A stretch of DNA of 64,000 bases from Bradyrhizobium sp. SZCCT0231 (GCF_018130245.1 NZ_JAFCKP010000001.1:1054001-1118000); one strand, 5' to 3'. Shown: positions 1 through 10,066, numbered from the stretch's first letter. The notes: generated from the sequence alone by a model not told the origin. Numbers and translations: made by a program.

Positions 1-3000
1 CCGCCACGGCGGCCGGCATTTTGCGCGACGCGATCAACGTACCCGGTTCGATCCGCGCCAATTCGGTCGGCACGCAGAACGGCAGGATCGTCATCGGCGG
101 CGGCGCGGGCGGCAAGGTCTCCGTCAGCGGCAAGGTGGCGGCGAATGGCGGCCGGAGTGGCAAGGGCAACGGTGGCACGGTCGATGTCTCCGGCGCGACC
201 GTCGCGGTGTCAGGCCAGATCTCCGCCAACGGCCGCAAGGGCGGCGGCGTGATGTTGGCGGCAGGTCAGTCCGTCGATATCTGGGGGTCGGTTTCGGCCA
301 AGGGCACGACGGATGCCGGCGGCACCATCGTGGTGACAGCCCACGACATCAAGCTTGCCAGCGAGGCCGTGCTCGATGCCGGCGGCGCCAGCGGCGGCAC
401 CGTGCTGGTGGGCGGCGACTACCAGGGCGGCGCCAACGCTGCGAACAACTTCGTCACCTATCCGATCCTCAACGCCTTCGCGACGACGGTCGCGGCCGGC
501 GCGCAGATCAAGGCCGACGGCAGCAACGGCGCCGGCGGCAAGATCGTGGTGTGGTCGGACGATCACACGACCTTCGCCGGCGCGGTCAGCGCGCAAGGCA
601 ACGGCAGCGGGCAGGGCGGCTTCGCCGAAGTATCGGGCCACCGGCTGCTCGACTTCACCGGGACTGCGAATCTTTTGGCCGCGAACGGTGCGGCGGGCAC
701 CCTGCTGCTCGATCCGCGCAATGTGACGATCTCGACCGGCACCACCGCCGGTGGCTCGATCGCGTCGGGCACCTTCACGCCCTCGGCCGACGATTCGATC
801 CTCAACGTGACGACGCTGCAGACCGCCCTGGCTTCCGGCAACGTCATCGTGACCACCGGCGCCTCCGGCTCTGCCGGTTCGCAGACGGGCGATATCACCG
901 TGGCCACCCCCGTCACCTGGTCGTCGCACACGCTGACGCTCGACGCCTATCATTCGATCAACGTCAACGCGACCATGTCGGCGACCGGCACCGCGGGGCT
1001 CGCGCTGAAGACCAATGATGGCGGCAGCGGCGGAAGCCTGAATTTCAACGGTGGCAACGTCACCTTCGCGAGCACCAGCCAGGCGCTCAGCATCAACGGC
1101 GCCAGCTATACGCTGCTCAACAGCATGACCGGCGTGCAGAACATCAACAATGGTCTGTCCAGTAACTACGCGCTGGCGAATTCGCTCAATGCCACCGGCG
1201 TATCGAGCTTCGTGCCGATCGGGACCGACAGCGCGGGCAATATCGTCAACAGCGGCAACGGATTCACCGGCAATTTCAACGGTCTCGGCAACACCATCTC
1301 CAACCTGACGATCAACCGTTCGTCGGTCGATAATGTGGGCCTGTTCGGCGTTGCGACAGGCGGCAGCATTTCGTCGCTTGCGCTCACCAACGTGAATGTT
1401 GCCGGAGGCAATCACACGGGCGCGCTGCTCGGATACGACATCAGCGGCACCTCCCTGTGGGGCTTGAGTGCCAGCGGCACGGTGTCCGGCCAGTACCAGA
1501 CCGGCGGACTGATCGGATGGTTAGGGCAGGGCGCTACGTTGACCGGCGGTTCGGCGGCCGTGTCGGTGACGAGCCCCCTCGATGACGTGGGCGGCCTGAT
1601 CGGGTTAACCATCGGCAACGTCCTCCAGTCCTACGCTACGGGCGCGGTCACCGGTCGAACCAGCGTGGGAGGCCTCATCGGCCGCGCCAATACCGACTTT
1701 GGCGGTTCGGTCACGGTGCAACAGTCCTATGCCACCGGTGCCGCTAGCGGTGCCTTCCGCGTCGGTGGGCTCATCGGCTCGACCGATGGCGCGGACCAGG
1801 TGACGGTGCAACAATCCTTTGCCACTGGCCCTGCTAGCGGCCAGTACTTCGTCGGTGGGCTCATCGGTCAGACCGGAGCGAACCCGACGACGGTGCAGCA
1901 GTCTTATGCGACGGGATGGGCGGGAGCGAGCGGCGGTTATGCCGGCGGCCTGATCGGCTACAACGACAAGACGCTCTCCATCGGCGAGTCCTACGCCACC
2001 GGTTTCGTCAGCGCGCCCGGGTTTACCGGCGGACTGGTCGGCCATGGGGCCACGGCTCCGACGGTGACCTCGTCGTATTGGGATTTGAGCACGACAGGCC
2101 AAGCCGGGGCATTCAACGGCGGCAGCCTCAGCGGGGCGAGTGGCGCCGCCACCTCGGTACGGCAGGCGGCATTGCCGGGCGGTTGGTCCAGCGCGGTCTG
2201 GGGCATCGTCGCCGGCAAGAGCTATCCCTTTTTCCTGTGGCAGTACCCGGCCGCGGGCGGCGCACCGCAGGTGATCTCGGGCAACGCCTATACCAACGCC
2301 GGATCCACGGCCGCCGCTGGCGCCACCGTGTCGGCCCTCGTCAACGGCGCCGGCGTCGGCAGCGCCACGGCGGGTGCCAACGGCTACTACAACATCCTGG
2401 TCGCACCCAATACGATCGCCGCCAACAGCCAGGTCGCGGCCTATACCACCGGCGCCAGCGGCGGCCTCACCTACCAGCAGAATGCCCCGGCCGGCTCGCT
2501 GGCCGCGTTCAACATCGCTGGCACCAATCTGATGGAAATCAGTCGGGCGACGACGCTGTCGGCTGTGTCCGCGGGGCTCGCCACCGCGATCGGCTCGACT
2601 GGCGTGTCGACCAGCTATGCCGATCGCTGGATCATCGCCCAGGGCGCGAGCTTTACGATCGATCAGGCGATTACCCAGTCCGGCATCCTGAGGCTCTCCG
2701 CGGCGGGCGACGTGACGCAGGCGGCCGGTGCTTCGCTCAACACGGCGTTCCTGAGCCTGCAACTGATCACGGGCGGCGCAAACTTCACCTTGCTCGATAC
2801 CGGCAACAAGGTGACGAACCTCGCGATCACGAGTATCGGTTCCGGCAGCCTCAGTCTCTACGACAGCGTCGATCTCAACGTGGGCAGCAGCGTGACCGCC
2901 AATGGCGGGGTGTCGATCCAGACCCCCGGCACGCTGACGATCGCCAATACGATCTCGTCGTCGGCCAGCGGCAACGCCATCGTTCTGGTCGCCGGAAACA

Positions 3001-6000
3001 AGTTCACCAACAATCTGGGCGCATCGGCCCTGTCGGCGCCGAACGGCCGCTGGCTGGTCTATTCGAGCAATCCGACCAGCGATACGTTCAAAAATCTCGA
3101 CAGCGGCAATACGGCGGTCTGGAACAGCACCTATGCGGCCAACGCGCCCGCGACCATCGCGTCGGGCAATCGCTATGTGTTCGCCTATCAGCCGACCGCG
3201 ACCTTCACGTCGTCGAACGCGTCGAAGAGCTACGGTGCGACGGCCGACGTGTCCGCCAGTTTCAGCGTGAGCGGCATCAATGGCGGCGTCACCAATGCCT
3301 ATCTCGCGGACACGGCTGCCGTCGCCTACAGCGGCGCGCCGACGCTGACCTCGGCCGGCACCGCCGCGTCGGCAACCGTGGCCGGCGGTCCGTACCTGAT
3401 CGACATCTCGCAAGGTTCGGTCACAGGGCTCAACGGCTATGCCGTCAGCTTCGTCGATTCGGGCATGCTGACGGTGAGCAAGGCCAGCCTGGCGGTGACG
3501 GCGAACGATGCCAGCAAGACCTATGACGGCCTGGCGTTCTCTGGCGGCAACGGTGTCAGCTACTCCGGTTTCGTCAACGGCGAGAGCGCGTCGGTGCTGG
3601 GCGGCACGCTGACCTACGGCGGCACGGCGCAGGGCGCCAAGAACGCGGGCAGCTACACGCTGGTCGCGTCAGGCCTGAGTTCGTCGAACTACACCATCAG
3701 CTACGTCGGCGGCACGCTCAGCATCGGCAAGGCGGCGCTCACGGTGACGGCGAACGATGCCAGCAAGACCTATAACGGTCTCGCCTTCTCGGGCGGCAAC
3801 GGCGTCACCTATAGCGGCTTTGTCAACGGCGAGAGCGCGTCGGTGCTGGGCGGCACGCTGAGCTATGGCGGCACGGCGCAGGGCGCCAAGAACGCGGGCA
3901 GCTACACGCTGACCGCGTCGGGCCTGAGTTCGTCGAACTACACCATCAGCTACGCCGCCGGGGCGCTGACCATCGGCAAGGCCGCGCTGACGGTGACGGC
4001 GAACGACGCCAGCAAGACCTATGACGGTCTCGCCTTCTCGGGCGGTAACGGCGTCAGCTATGCGGGCTTCGTCAATGGCGAGAGCGCGTCGGTGCTCGGC
4101 GGCGCGCTGGCTTACGGCGGCACTGCGCAGGGCGCCAAGAACGCCGGCAGCTACACGCTCACCGCTTCGGGGCTGGCGTCGTCGAACTACGCTATCAGCT
4201 ACACCGGCGGTGCGCTGATCATCGGCAAGGCGGCGCTGACCGTGACGGCCAATGATGCCGGCAAGACCTACGACGGCCAGGTCTTCTCGGGCGGCAACGG
4301 GGTGAGCTACTCCGGCTTCGTCAATGGCGAGACCTCGTCGGTGCTCGGCGGCACGCTGAGCTATGGCGGCAGCGCGCAAGGCGCGGTCAATGCGGGCAGC
4401 TATGGCCTGACGGCGTCGGGATTGACCTCGTCGAACTACACCATCGGCTATGCCGCTGGCGCGCTCAGCATTACGCCGCGTTCCATCACGGTGGCGGCGA
4501 ATGCCCAGAGCAAGACCTATGGCGATGCCGATCCGACGCTCGCTTACGGCGTCACCTCCGGCAACCTCGTCTCCGGTGACAGCCTGAGCGGAGCACTGAC
4601 GCGGGCGAGTGGCGAGAACGTCGGCAGCTATGGCATCACACAGGGCACGCTGACCGCCGGTAGCAACTACGCGCTGACCTATTCCGGTGCCAACCTCGGC
4701 ATCACGCCACGTGCGATCACGGTGACCGCGAACGCGCAGAGCAAGACCTATGGCGACGCCGACCCGACGCTGACCTACGGCGTCACCTCGGGCAATTTCG
4801 TCTCCGGTGACAGCCTGAGCGGAGCACTGACGCGGGCGAGTGGCGAGAACGTCGGCAGCTACGGCATCACACAGGGCACGCTGACCGCCGGTAGCAACTA
4901 CGCGCTGACTTATTCCGGTGCCAGCCTCGGCATCACGCCACGTGCGATCACGGTGACTGCGAACGCCCAGAGCAAGACCTATGGCGATGCCGACCCGACC
5001 CTGACCTATGGTCTCACCTCGGGTAACCTGGTCTCTGGCGATAGCCTCGGCGGTGTGTTGAGCCGCGCATCCGGTGAGAATGTCGGCACGTACGGCATCA
5101 CCCAGGGCACGCTGACGGCCGGCAACAACTATGCACTGACCTATGCCGGGGCGAACCTCGGGATCACGCCGCGCGCGATCACGATCACCGCGAATGCCCA
5201 GAGCAAGATCTATGGCGATGCCGATCCGACGCTCACTTACGGCGTCACCTCCGGCAACCTTGTCTCCGGCGACAGCCTGAGCGGCGTGTTGAGCCGTGCG
5301 AGCGGCGAGAACGTCGGCTCCTATGGCATCACCCAGGGCACGTTGGCGGCCGGCAGCAACTACGCGCTGACCTATGCCGGGGCGAACCTCGGCATCACGC
5401 CGCGTCCGATCACGGTCGCGGCCGACAATCTCACCAAGACCTATGGTACGCCGGACCCGACGCTCACCTATACGATCGGCGGGCGAGGGCTCGTGGCCGG
5501 TGACAACATCGCCAGCGTGTTCTCGGGTGGCCTGACGCGGGCGGCCGGCGAGACGGTGGCCGGCGGTCCCTACGCCATCACGCAGGGTACGCTGACGGCG
5601 AACGGCAATTATTCGATCGCCACCTTCACGGCGGGGCAGCTCACGATCGCGCCGGCGAACGTGACGGTGAGCGCGCTGCTGATCGGCTCGGTCGTCAAGA
5701 CCTATGACGGAAGCACGGTCGCAACGCTCGATGCCAGCAATCTGGGCCTGAGCGGCGTCCAGGCCGGCGATGTCGGCAGCGTCATCGTGACGGCGGCGTC
5801 CGCCAGCTACGACAACGCCAGCGCCGGCATCAACAAGACCGTGACCGCGGTTGGCCTGACGCTGAGCGGTTCGGCCGCCAGCAACTACCTTCTGACCAGC
5901 ACGACCGTGCAGGCCAATATCGGGACGATCGGCCAGCGCGCGATCACGGTGACGGCGAACGCGCAGAGCAAGACCTATGGCAACGTCGATCCGACGCTGA

Positions 6001-8420
6001 CCTACGGCGTGACGTCGGGTAATCTCGTCGGCGGCGACAGCCTCAGCGGTGTGCTGACCCGGGCATCCGGCGAGAACGTCGGCAGCTACGGCATCACGCA
6101 GGGGAGTCTGTCGGCGGGCAGCAACTACGCGCTGACCTATGCCGGTGCCAATCTCGGCATCACGCCGCGCGCGATCACGGTGATGGCGAACGCCCAGAGC
6201 AAGATCTATGGCGATGCCGATCCGACGCTGACCTATGGCGTGACGTCGGGCAATCTGGTCTCCGGCGATAGCCTGAGCGGCGTGTTGAGCCGCGCCAGCG
6301 GTGAGAACGTCGGCTCCTACGGGATCGCGCAGGGGACGCTGACCGCCGGCAGCAACTACGCGCTGACCTATGCCGGGGCGAACCTCGGGATCACCCAGCG
6401 CGCGATCACGGTCACCGCGAATGCGCAGAGCAAGATTTATGGCGATGCCGACCCGACTTTGACCTACGGCATCACCACGGGCAATCTCGTCGGCAGCGAC
6501 AGCCTGAGCGGCGCACTCACCCGGACCGCCGGCGAGAACGTCGGCAGCTACGGCATCATCCAGGGCACGCTGACGGCCGGTGGCAACTATGCGCTGACCT
6601 ATGCCGGGGCGAACCTCGGGATCACCCAGCGCGCGATCACGGTCACCGCGAATGCGCAGAACAAGATTTATGGCGATGCCGACCCGACTTTGACCTACGG
6701 CGTGACCTCGGGCAATCTGGTCTCCGGCGACAGCCTCAGCGGCGTGCTCGCCCGTGCATCTGGCGAGAACGTCGGCAGCTACGGCATCACCCGGGGCACG
6801 CTGACGGCGGGCAGCAACTACGCGCTGACCTATGCCGGCGCCAATCTCGGGATCACGCCGCGTTCCATTACGGTGACGGCGAACGCGCAGAGCAAGATCT
6901 ATGGCGACACTGATCCGACGCTGACCTACGGCGTCACCTCGGGCAAGCTCGTCGGAAGCGATAGCTTGAGCGGTGTGCTCGCCCGCGCCGCCGGCGAGAA
7001 CGTCGGCGCTTACGGCATCGCCCAGGGCACGCTGACCGCGGGCAGCAACTACGCGCTGACCTATGCCGGCGCCAATCTCCGGATTACGCAACGCGCGATC
7101 ACGGTGACGGCGAGCACCCAGAGCAAGACGTATGGCGACGCCGATCCGACGCTGACCTATGGCGTGACCTCGGGCAATCTGGTCTCCGGCGATAGCCTGA
7201 GCGGCGTGTTGAGCCGCGCCAGCGGTGAGAACGTCGGCACTTACGGCATCGCCCAGGGCACGTTGACCGCAGGCAGCAACTACGCGCTGACCTATACCGG
7301 GGCAAATCTCGGCATCACGCCGCGTCCGATCACCGTGGCGGCGGACGATCAGACCAAGAATTTCGGTGCGGCTGACCCCGTGCTGACCTATCGGATCACG
7401 GCCGGCCAACTCGTCAAAGGCGACCTCCTCAGCGGAACGCTCACCCGTACGGCCGGTGAGGACGCCGGCGACTACGCCATCCTCCAGGGCGGCCTGTCGA
7501 CCGGCAGCAACTACACGCTCAGCTATGTCGGCGGCACGCTGACGATCATCGCGCCGTTGACGTCGGGCTATGCCTCGAGCCGGCATCAGGCGGCGAGCGC
7601 GGGCAACTCGCCACCCGTCGTCAATGTGAGCTACCAGGCCGGGGGCAATACGGCCGCTGCGCGGATCGGCGTCGTCGGCGGCCCGGTCTCGACTGCTGCG
7701 AATGGCAATGGCGGGTCGAACACGCGCAACGTCGCGGCGGCAACGCCGGCCGCCGACGTCAACCAGAACATCGAGACCGGCAGTGGTGCCGGCTCATTAT
7801 TCCCCCCGATCTCGCAGTTCGACAGGCTGCAATACGCCAAGGACGAGCTGCCGCCATTCGCGCCACAGGCTGCAGAGTCGACCGTGCTCACGATGATCGC
7901 CCGCGCGGCGGCACATGACCGGCGGGAACCCAAGATCAACCTGCTCTGGCGCGAAGATGCGCCGTCGTGGACCGAGATCGGCGCAGGCGTCGCAAAAAGC
8001 GTGACCTTCGGCGACGGTGCCGGCGGCACGCGGACGCCGGCAAGTGACGCGGGCTTCGCCTTCGTCAACGGCACGACCGATATCGCTGCGCTGCTGCGGC
8101 GGGGACCGGTTATGCTCGGCGGCGAGAAGCCCGCCGATGCAGCGGCGCCGACGGCGTGGCTGCTTGCCCTCCAATTGACGGCGGATGGCAAGGGCATCGT
8201 CGCCAACGATCCCGTCACCGGCCGGCAGGTCGTCCTGGCCTATGATCCCGCGACGAAAATGGTTGGCACGGTGGCCGAGATCGTCGATCCCTCCACCGGG
8301 AAGCTGGCCGCGCTCGGCGACTCCGTTCCCGACGTCGGCGAGACCATCAAGATCCCCGCCGAGGCCTGGGCCGCGCTCAAGGCCTTCAAGCCGGCGACCT
8401 ATCTCGCCGTGTCGTTGTAG
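1..8420 (+). CDS. Giant MBG/YDG/GLUG-repeat surface protein (5'-truncated by window edge)
   Basis: The reading frame is open from the first bases, so the true start lies upstream. At least 2,800 residues are visible. In order: a Gly/Ala-rich beta-helix-like region typical of filamentous-haemagglutinin-type exoproteins; GLUG-type motifs (VGGLIG with QQSYATG) at about 1500-2050; a spacer; four 83-residue YDG-type modules (KTYDG, SSNYTISY) at 3483-4478; twelve MBG-type modules (about 77 residues, SKTYGDADPTLTYG) to about 7556; and a unique C-terminal segment of about 285 residues. Known of the families: these modules occur in secreted bacterial adhesins. Inference: surface adhesion or biofilm role, possibly two-partner secretion, but the N-terminal secretion domain is outside the window. 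No autotransporter barrel is visible at the C-terminus. Only the BTLCP peptidase neighbours it, convergently. Confidence 0.85.
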   Translation, partial: ATAAGILRDAINVPGSIRANSVGTQNGRIVIGGGAGGKVSVSGKVAANGGRSGKGNGGTVDVSGATVAVSGQISANGRKGGGVMLAAGQSVDIWGSVSAKGTTDAGGTIVVTAHDIKLASEAVLDAGGASGGTVLVGGDYQGGANAANNFVTYPILNAFATTVAAGAQIKADGSNGAGGKIVVWSDDHTTFAGAVSAQGNGSGQGGFAEVSGHRLLDFTGTANLLAANGAAGTLLLDPRNVTISTGTTAGGSIASGTFTPSADDSILNVTTLQTALASGNVIVTTGASGSAGSQTGDITVATPVTWSSHTLTLDAYHSINVNATMSATGTAGLALKTNDGGSGGSLNFNGGNVTFASTSQALSINGASYTLLNSMTGVQNINNGLSSNYALANSLNATGVSSFVPIGTDSAGNIVNSGNGFTGNFNGLGNTISNLTINRSSVDNVGLFGVATGGSISSLALTNVNVAGGNHTGALLGYDISGTSLWGLSASGTVSGQYQTGGLIGWLGQGATLTGGSAAVSVTSPLDDVGGLIGLTIGNVLQSYATGAVTGRTSVGGLIGRANTDFGGSVTVQQSYATGAASGAFRVGGLIGSTDGADQVTVQQSFATGPASGQYFVGGLIGQTGANPTTVQQSYATGWAGASGGYAGGLIGYNDKTLSIGESYATGFVSAPGFTGGLVGHGATAPTVTSSYWDLSTTGQAGAFNGGSLSGASGAATSVRQAALPGGWSSAVWGIVAGKSYPFFLWQYPAAGGAPQVISGNAYTNAGSTAAAGATVSALVNGAGVGSATAGANGYYNILVAPNTIAANSQVAAYTTGASGGLTYQQNAPAGSLAAFNIAGTNLMEISRATTLSAVSAGLATAIGSTGVSTSYADRWIIAQGASFTIDQAITQSGILRLSAAGDVTQAAGASLNTAFLSLQLITGGANFTLLDTGNKVTNLAITSIGSGSLSLYDSVDLNVGSSVTANGGVSIQTPGTLTIANTISSSASGNAIVLVAGNKFTNNLGASALSAPNGRWLVYSSNPTSDTFKNLDSGNTAVWNSTYAANAPATIASGNRYVFAYQPTATFTSSNASKSYGATADVSASFSVSGINGGVTNAYLADTAAVAYSGAPTLTSAGTAASATVAGGPYLIDISQGSVTGLNGYAVSFVDSGMLTVSKASLAVTANDASKTYDGLAFSGGNGVSYSGFVNGESASVLGGTLTYGGTAQGAKNAGSYTLVASGLSSSNYTISYVGGTLSIGKAALTVTANDASKTYNGLAFSGGNGVTYSGFVNGESASVLGGTLSYGGTAQGAKNAGSYTLTASGLSSSNYTISYAAGALTIGKAALTVTANDASKTYDGLAFSGGNGVSYAGFVNGESASVLGGALAYGGTAQGAKNAGSYTLTASGLASSNYAISYTGGALIIGKAALTVTANDAGKTYDGQVFSGGNGVSYSGFVNGETSSVLGGTLSYGGSAQGAVNAGSYGLTASGLTSSNYTIGYAAGALSITPRSITVAANAQSKTYGDADPTLAYGVTSGNLVSGDSLSGALTRASGENVGSYGITQGTLTAGSNYALTYSGANLGITPRAITVTANAQSKTYGDADPTLTYGVTSGNFVSGDSLSGALTRASGENVGSYGITQGTLTAGSNYALTYSGASLGITPRAITVTANAQSKTYGDADPTLTYGLTSGNLVSGDSLGGVLSRASGENVGTYGITQGTLTAGNNYALTYAGANLGITPRAITITANAQSKIYGDADPTLTYGVTSGNLVSGDSLSGVLSRASGENVGSYGITQGTLAAGSNYALTYAGANLGITPRPITVAADNLTKTYGTPDPTLTYTIGGRGLVAGDNIASVFSGGLTRAAGETVAGGPYAITQGTLTANGNYSIATFTAGQLTIAPANVTVSALLIGSVVKTYDGSTVATLDASNLGLSGVQAGDVGSVIVTAASASYDNASAGINKTVTAVGLTLSGSAASNYLLTSTTVQANIGTIGQRAITVTANAQSKTYGNVDPTLTYGVTSGNLVGGDSLSGVLTRASGENVGSYGITQGSLSAGSNYALTYAGANLGITPRAITVMANAQSKIYGDADPTLTYGVTSGNLVSGDSLSGVLSRASGENVGSYGIAQGTLTAGSNYALTYAGANLGITQRAITVTANAQSKIYGDADPTLTYGITTGNLVGSDSLSGALTRTAGENVGSYGIIQGTLTAGGNYALTYAGANLGITQRAITVTANAQNKIYGDADPTLTYGVTSGNLVSGDSLSGVLARASGENVGSYGITRGTLTAGSNYALTYAGANLGITPRSITVTANAQSKIYGDTDPTLTYGVTSGKLVGSDSLSGVLARAAGENVGAYGIAQGTLTAGSNYALTYAGANLRITQRAITVTASTQSKTYGDADPTLTYGVTSGNLVSGDSLSGVLSRASGENVGTYGIAQGTLTAGSNYALTYTGANLGITPRPITVAADDQTKNFGAADPVLTYRITAGQLVKGDLLSGTLTRTAGEDAGDYAILQGGLSTGSNYTLSYVGGTLTIIAPLTSGYASSRHQAASAGNSPPVVNVSYQAGGNTAAARIGVVGGPVSTAANGNGGSNTRNVAAATPAADVNQNIETGSGAGSLFPPISQFDRLQYAKDELPPFAPQAAESTVLTMIARAAAHDRREPKINLLWREDAPSWTEIGAGVAKSVTFGDGAGGTRTPASDAGFAFVNGTTDIAALLRRGPVMLGGEKPADAAAPTAWLLALQLTADGKGIVANDPVTGRQVVLAYDPATKMVGTVAEIVDPSTGKLAALGDSVPDVGETIKIPAEAWAALKAFKPATYLAVSL
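3483..4478 (+). repeat. Four tandem 249-bp YDG-type coding repeats
   Basis: Four consecutive in-frame units of 83 codons begin at 3483, 3732, 3981 and 4230. Each starts ASL/AALTVTANDA and contains KTYDG (KTYNG in unit 2), VSYSGF-type strands, SVLGG and SSNYTISY. Nucleotide similarity is high, especially between units 1 and 3, as expected for recent tandem duplication or gene conversion. Confidence 0.85.
4479..7556 (+). repeat. Array of twelve ~231-bp MBG-type coding repeats
   Basis: Units of 77 codons begin at 4479, 4710, 4941 and 5172. A divergent longer unit starts at 5403 and a different YDG-like module (KTYDGSTVATL) at about 5655. Regular units resume at 5937, 6168, 6399, 6630, 6861 and 7092, and a divergent closing unit starts at 7323. 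Each regular unit begins R-A/S/P-ITV and carries SK(T/I)YGDADPTLTYG, GENVGSYGI and GSNYALTY. Long near-identical stretches make the array prone to unit gain or loss and to assembly errors. Confidence 0.85.
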
Positions 8421-8438
8421 GGGAGGAGTTGCGCTGGC

Positions 8439-9314
8439 TCATGCGCGATCCTGCATCACGCCGGAGCGATGCAGGATGAGCATGGATTGCAGGCCGGCCC
8501 TGTCCTGACCGGTGTCGGCCGGCCGCGGTCTCGTTGCGGTGACCTGCTGCACGCCGCCGGCGTTGAGCGCGAACAGCGGCGTGAGAAACGACGCTTCGCC
8601 ATCCGCGATCGGGCGGGACCAGCGGTTGTCGAGCACGAGCCATGTGCCGCCGTCGCGTACGGCGAGCACGGCATGGTGGGAGCGTACATCCTTGTCCCAT
8701 GCGACCAGCAGGCGCAGATCGTCGGCGGACGTGCCGGCTGCGCGCAGCGCCGCATATTTGGCGATCGCATAGTCCTCGCAGTCGCCGAGGCCCGTCTCGA
8801 ACGAGCCCTTGCGGTCGGCGTCGAGAGGGGCCGACCAGACGTCGCCGGCGTGCCACTGCTCCTGATCGGTGACGTAGCGGATTGCCGCGTTGACGCGCCG
8901 GTTGACGACCGCGATGCGATCGTGCCCCTCAAGGGCGGCGGCGCGCTTGATGATCGTCGTGAACTCTCTCGCACCGGAGGAGCAGCGGCGGATATTGGCG
9001 CGGCAGCGCGCCAGGGCAAGCGCCGTGCTGCCTAGATCGGCCTGGACCTTGCGCCATTTCGTCCCCAATGCGCCCTGTGGCGCCTGCACGGTCAGGACGC
9101 CGAAAGGTTCGTCTTGCAACGAACCGGATCGCTGCGGTCCTGCGTCATCGGGCGCGCTCGGGGCGGGGCCCGTCATTGTCGGGAGGAGATCAATGCGCGC
9201 TGTTCCGCGAGACGACGGCTCCATCGCGCTGAGCGCCGCCGCGGATCCGACAGAGCCGCTCACGATCACGGCGGCAACGCTGCAGATGAATATGCGCGCC
9301 CAGCGAAAGCACAT
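8439..9314 (-). CDS. Periplasmic transglutaminase-like cysteine peptidase (BTLCP / LapG family)
   Basis: 291 residues with an N-terminal hydrophobic segment after MCFRWARIF that looks like a secretion signal. The family triad is visible: Cys in GDCEDYAIAKYAAL, His in SHHAVLAV and Asp in VLDNRWSRP. The best-known member of this peptidase family, LapG, is periplasmic and cleaves the N-terminal region of giant adhesins to release cells from surfaces. The gene converges on the giant repeat protein with 18 bp between the stop codons. Inference: the two may form an adhesin/protease pair. No LapD-like receptor is seen in the window, and the adhesin N-terminus that would hold the cleavage site is missing, so the substrate is unproven. 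Confidence 0.85.
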   Translation of the reverse strand: MCFRWARIFICSVAAVIVSGSVGSAAALSAMEPSSRGTARIDLLPTMTGPAPSAPDDAGPQRSGSLQDEPFGVLTVQAPQGALGTKWRKVQADLGSTALALARCRANIRRCSSGAREFTTIIKRAAALEGHDRIAVVNRRVNAAIRYVTDQEQWHAGDVWSAPLDADRKGSFETGLGDCEDYAIAKYAALRAAGTSADDLRLLVAWDKDVRSHHAVLAVRDGGTWLVLDNRWSRPIADGEASFLTPLFALNAGGVQQVTATRPRPADTGQDRAGLQSMLILHRSGVMQDRA

Positions 9315-9548
9315 TTTCGGCCAGCCCCCAACGCGGGCGCGGCCGACTTGTTGCGCGTCGATGCTCGCCCCGTGTTATGCGACGAGGAGTAGCCCCATGG
9401 CTGCTTCGGCCCGGTTAAGTAACAGCAAGAATTGATGTTTTTGTTCTTCGTGGTGAAGCACGCCGTGCTGGATTGCTTAAAATTGTAGCGGTACTGATGC
9501 CCGCTGTGGGGGAGGCGTGCGCACACCGTCCTCGCGTGCAGGACGTGT

Positions 9549-9600
9549 ATTTTCAGTTGGTTGGAAGACGACGTGTGCACCGGGAGATCAAGAAAAATCT
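9549..9600 (+). repeat. Dispersed direct repeat, left copy
   Basis: Matches 20277-20339 in the same orientation. A 22-base block with three differences is followed by 23 identical bases (9571-9593), then one mismatch and six identical bases. The left copy lacks an 11-base internal segment present in the right copy. The pair brackets the ABC/DHA-kinase operon. Identity of the element is unknown; it could be a mobile-element remnant. Confidence 0.7.
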
Positions 9601-10038
9601 TGCAACAACCGACGTGAACAAGCTCTCCGGAGTGGGCGAGGCGAGTCCCAAAAGTGGCTTCGCGACGAGTTGCCATAGAGGCCCTCTGTAGATCTCAGCG
9701 AAGTTGCGCCAACATCGATGCGGGAGCGTTCGCTGCAATCTCCGGCGCCCTCGCTCGCTGCTCGTAAAGTACATTATATCGGCGTCCTGTGCCGCCGACC
9801 TTACCGACGGCTACGCAGCTCTGGGCGTAGCGCAGCCACACCCAAGTCAAGCGTCTACTCCAGCGCGTTGCTCACTGGTCGATGCCATTCATCTAAAGCT
9901 ATCAAGCTCACTATCATCACCTGGACCTGGTGATCGCCCTTGCTCCGTCGACGCTCCGGCTTGTCCGCAACAGCGATCAGATCGTGACGAGAAAATTGCA
10001 ATCGGCCGAGCGGACGACTGGCCAAACTGCACTTGCAA

Positions 10039-10066
10039 TGTTTAGTAAATCGTGCATTACTAAACA
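10039..10066. promoter_or_regulatory. Perfect 10-bp inverted repeat, likely operator of the ABC/DHA-kinase operon
   Basis: TGTTTAGTAA (10039-10048), an 8-base spacer, then its exact complement TTACTAAACA (10057-10066). It lies about 157 bp before the first gene. A TTGCAA hexamer (10033-10038) and ATTACT (10056-10061), 17 bases apart, could form a promoter overlapping the repeat, which would suit repression. The cognate regulator is not identifiable here. Confidence 0.6.

Noticed and set aside
2245-2262. PAAG in the repeat protein as a possible LapG cleavage site
   Set aside because: LapG sites lie in the N-terminal region of the adhesin, outside this window. A single short motif in an Ala/Gly-rich protein is expected by chance.
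4479-7556. Regular repeats as a CRISPR array
   Set aside because: The repeat unit is 231 bp, stays in frame and encodes MBG modules. There are no short repeats with unique spacers.
3669-7586. A 1,305-codon open frame antisense to the MBG/YDG array
   Set aside because: It mirrors the repeat array codon for codon, has Arg/Asp/Gln-biased low-complexity composition, no ribosome site and no domain. High-GC repeat coding sequence readily opens the opposite strand.
8386-9019. Overlapping minus-strand and plus-strand frames in the BTLCP gene
   Set aside because: They are frame shadows. Only the 8439-9314 minus frame has the Cys/His/Asp triad and a signal peptide.
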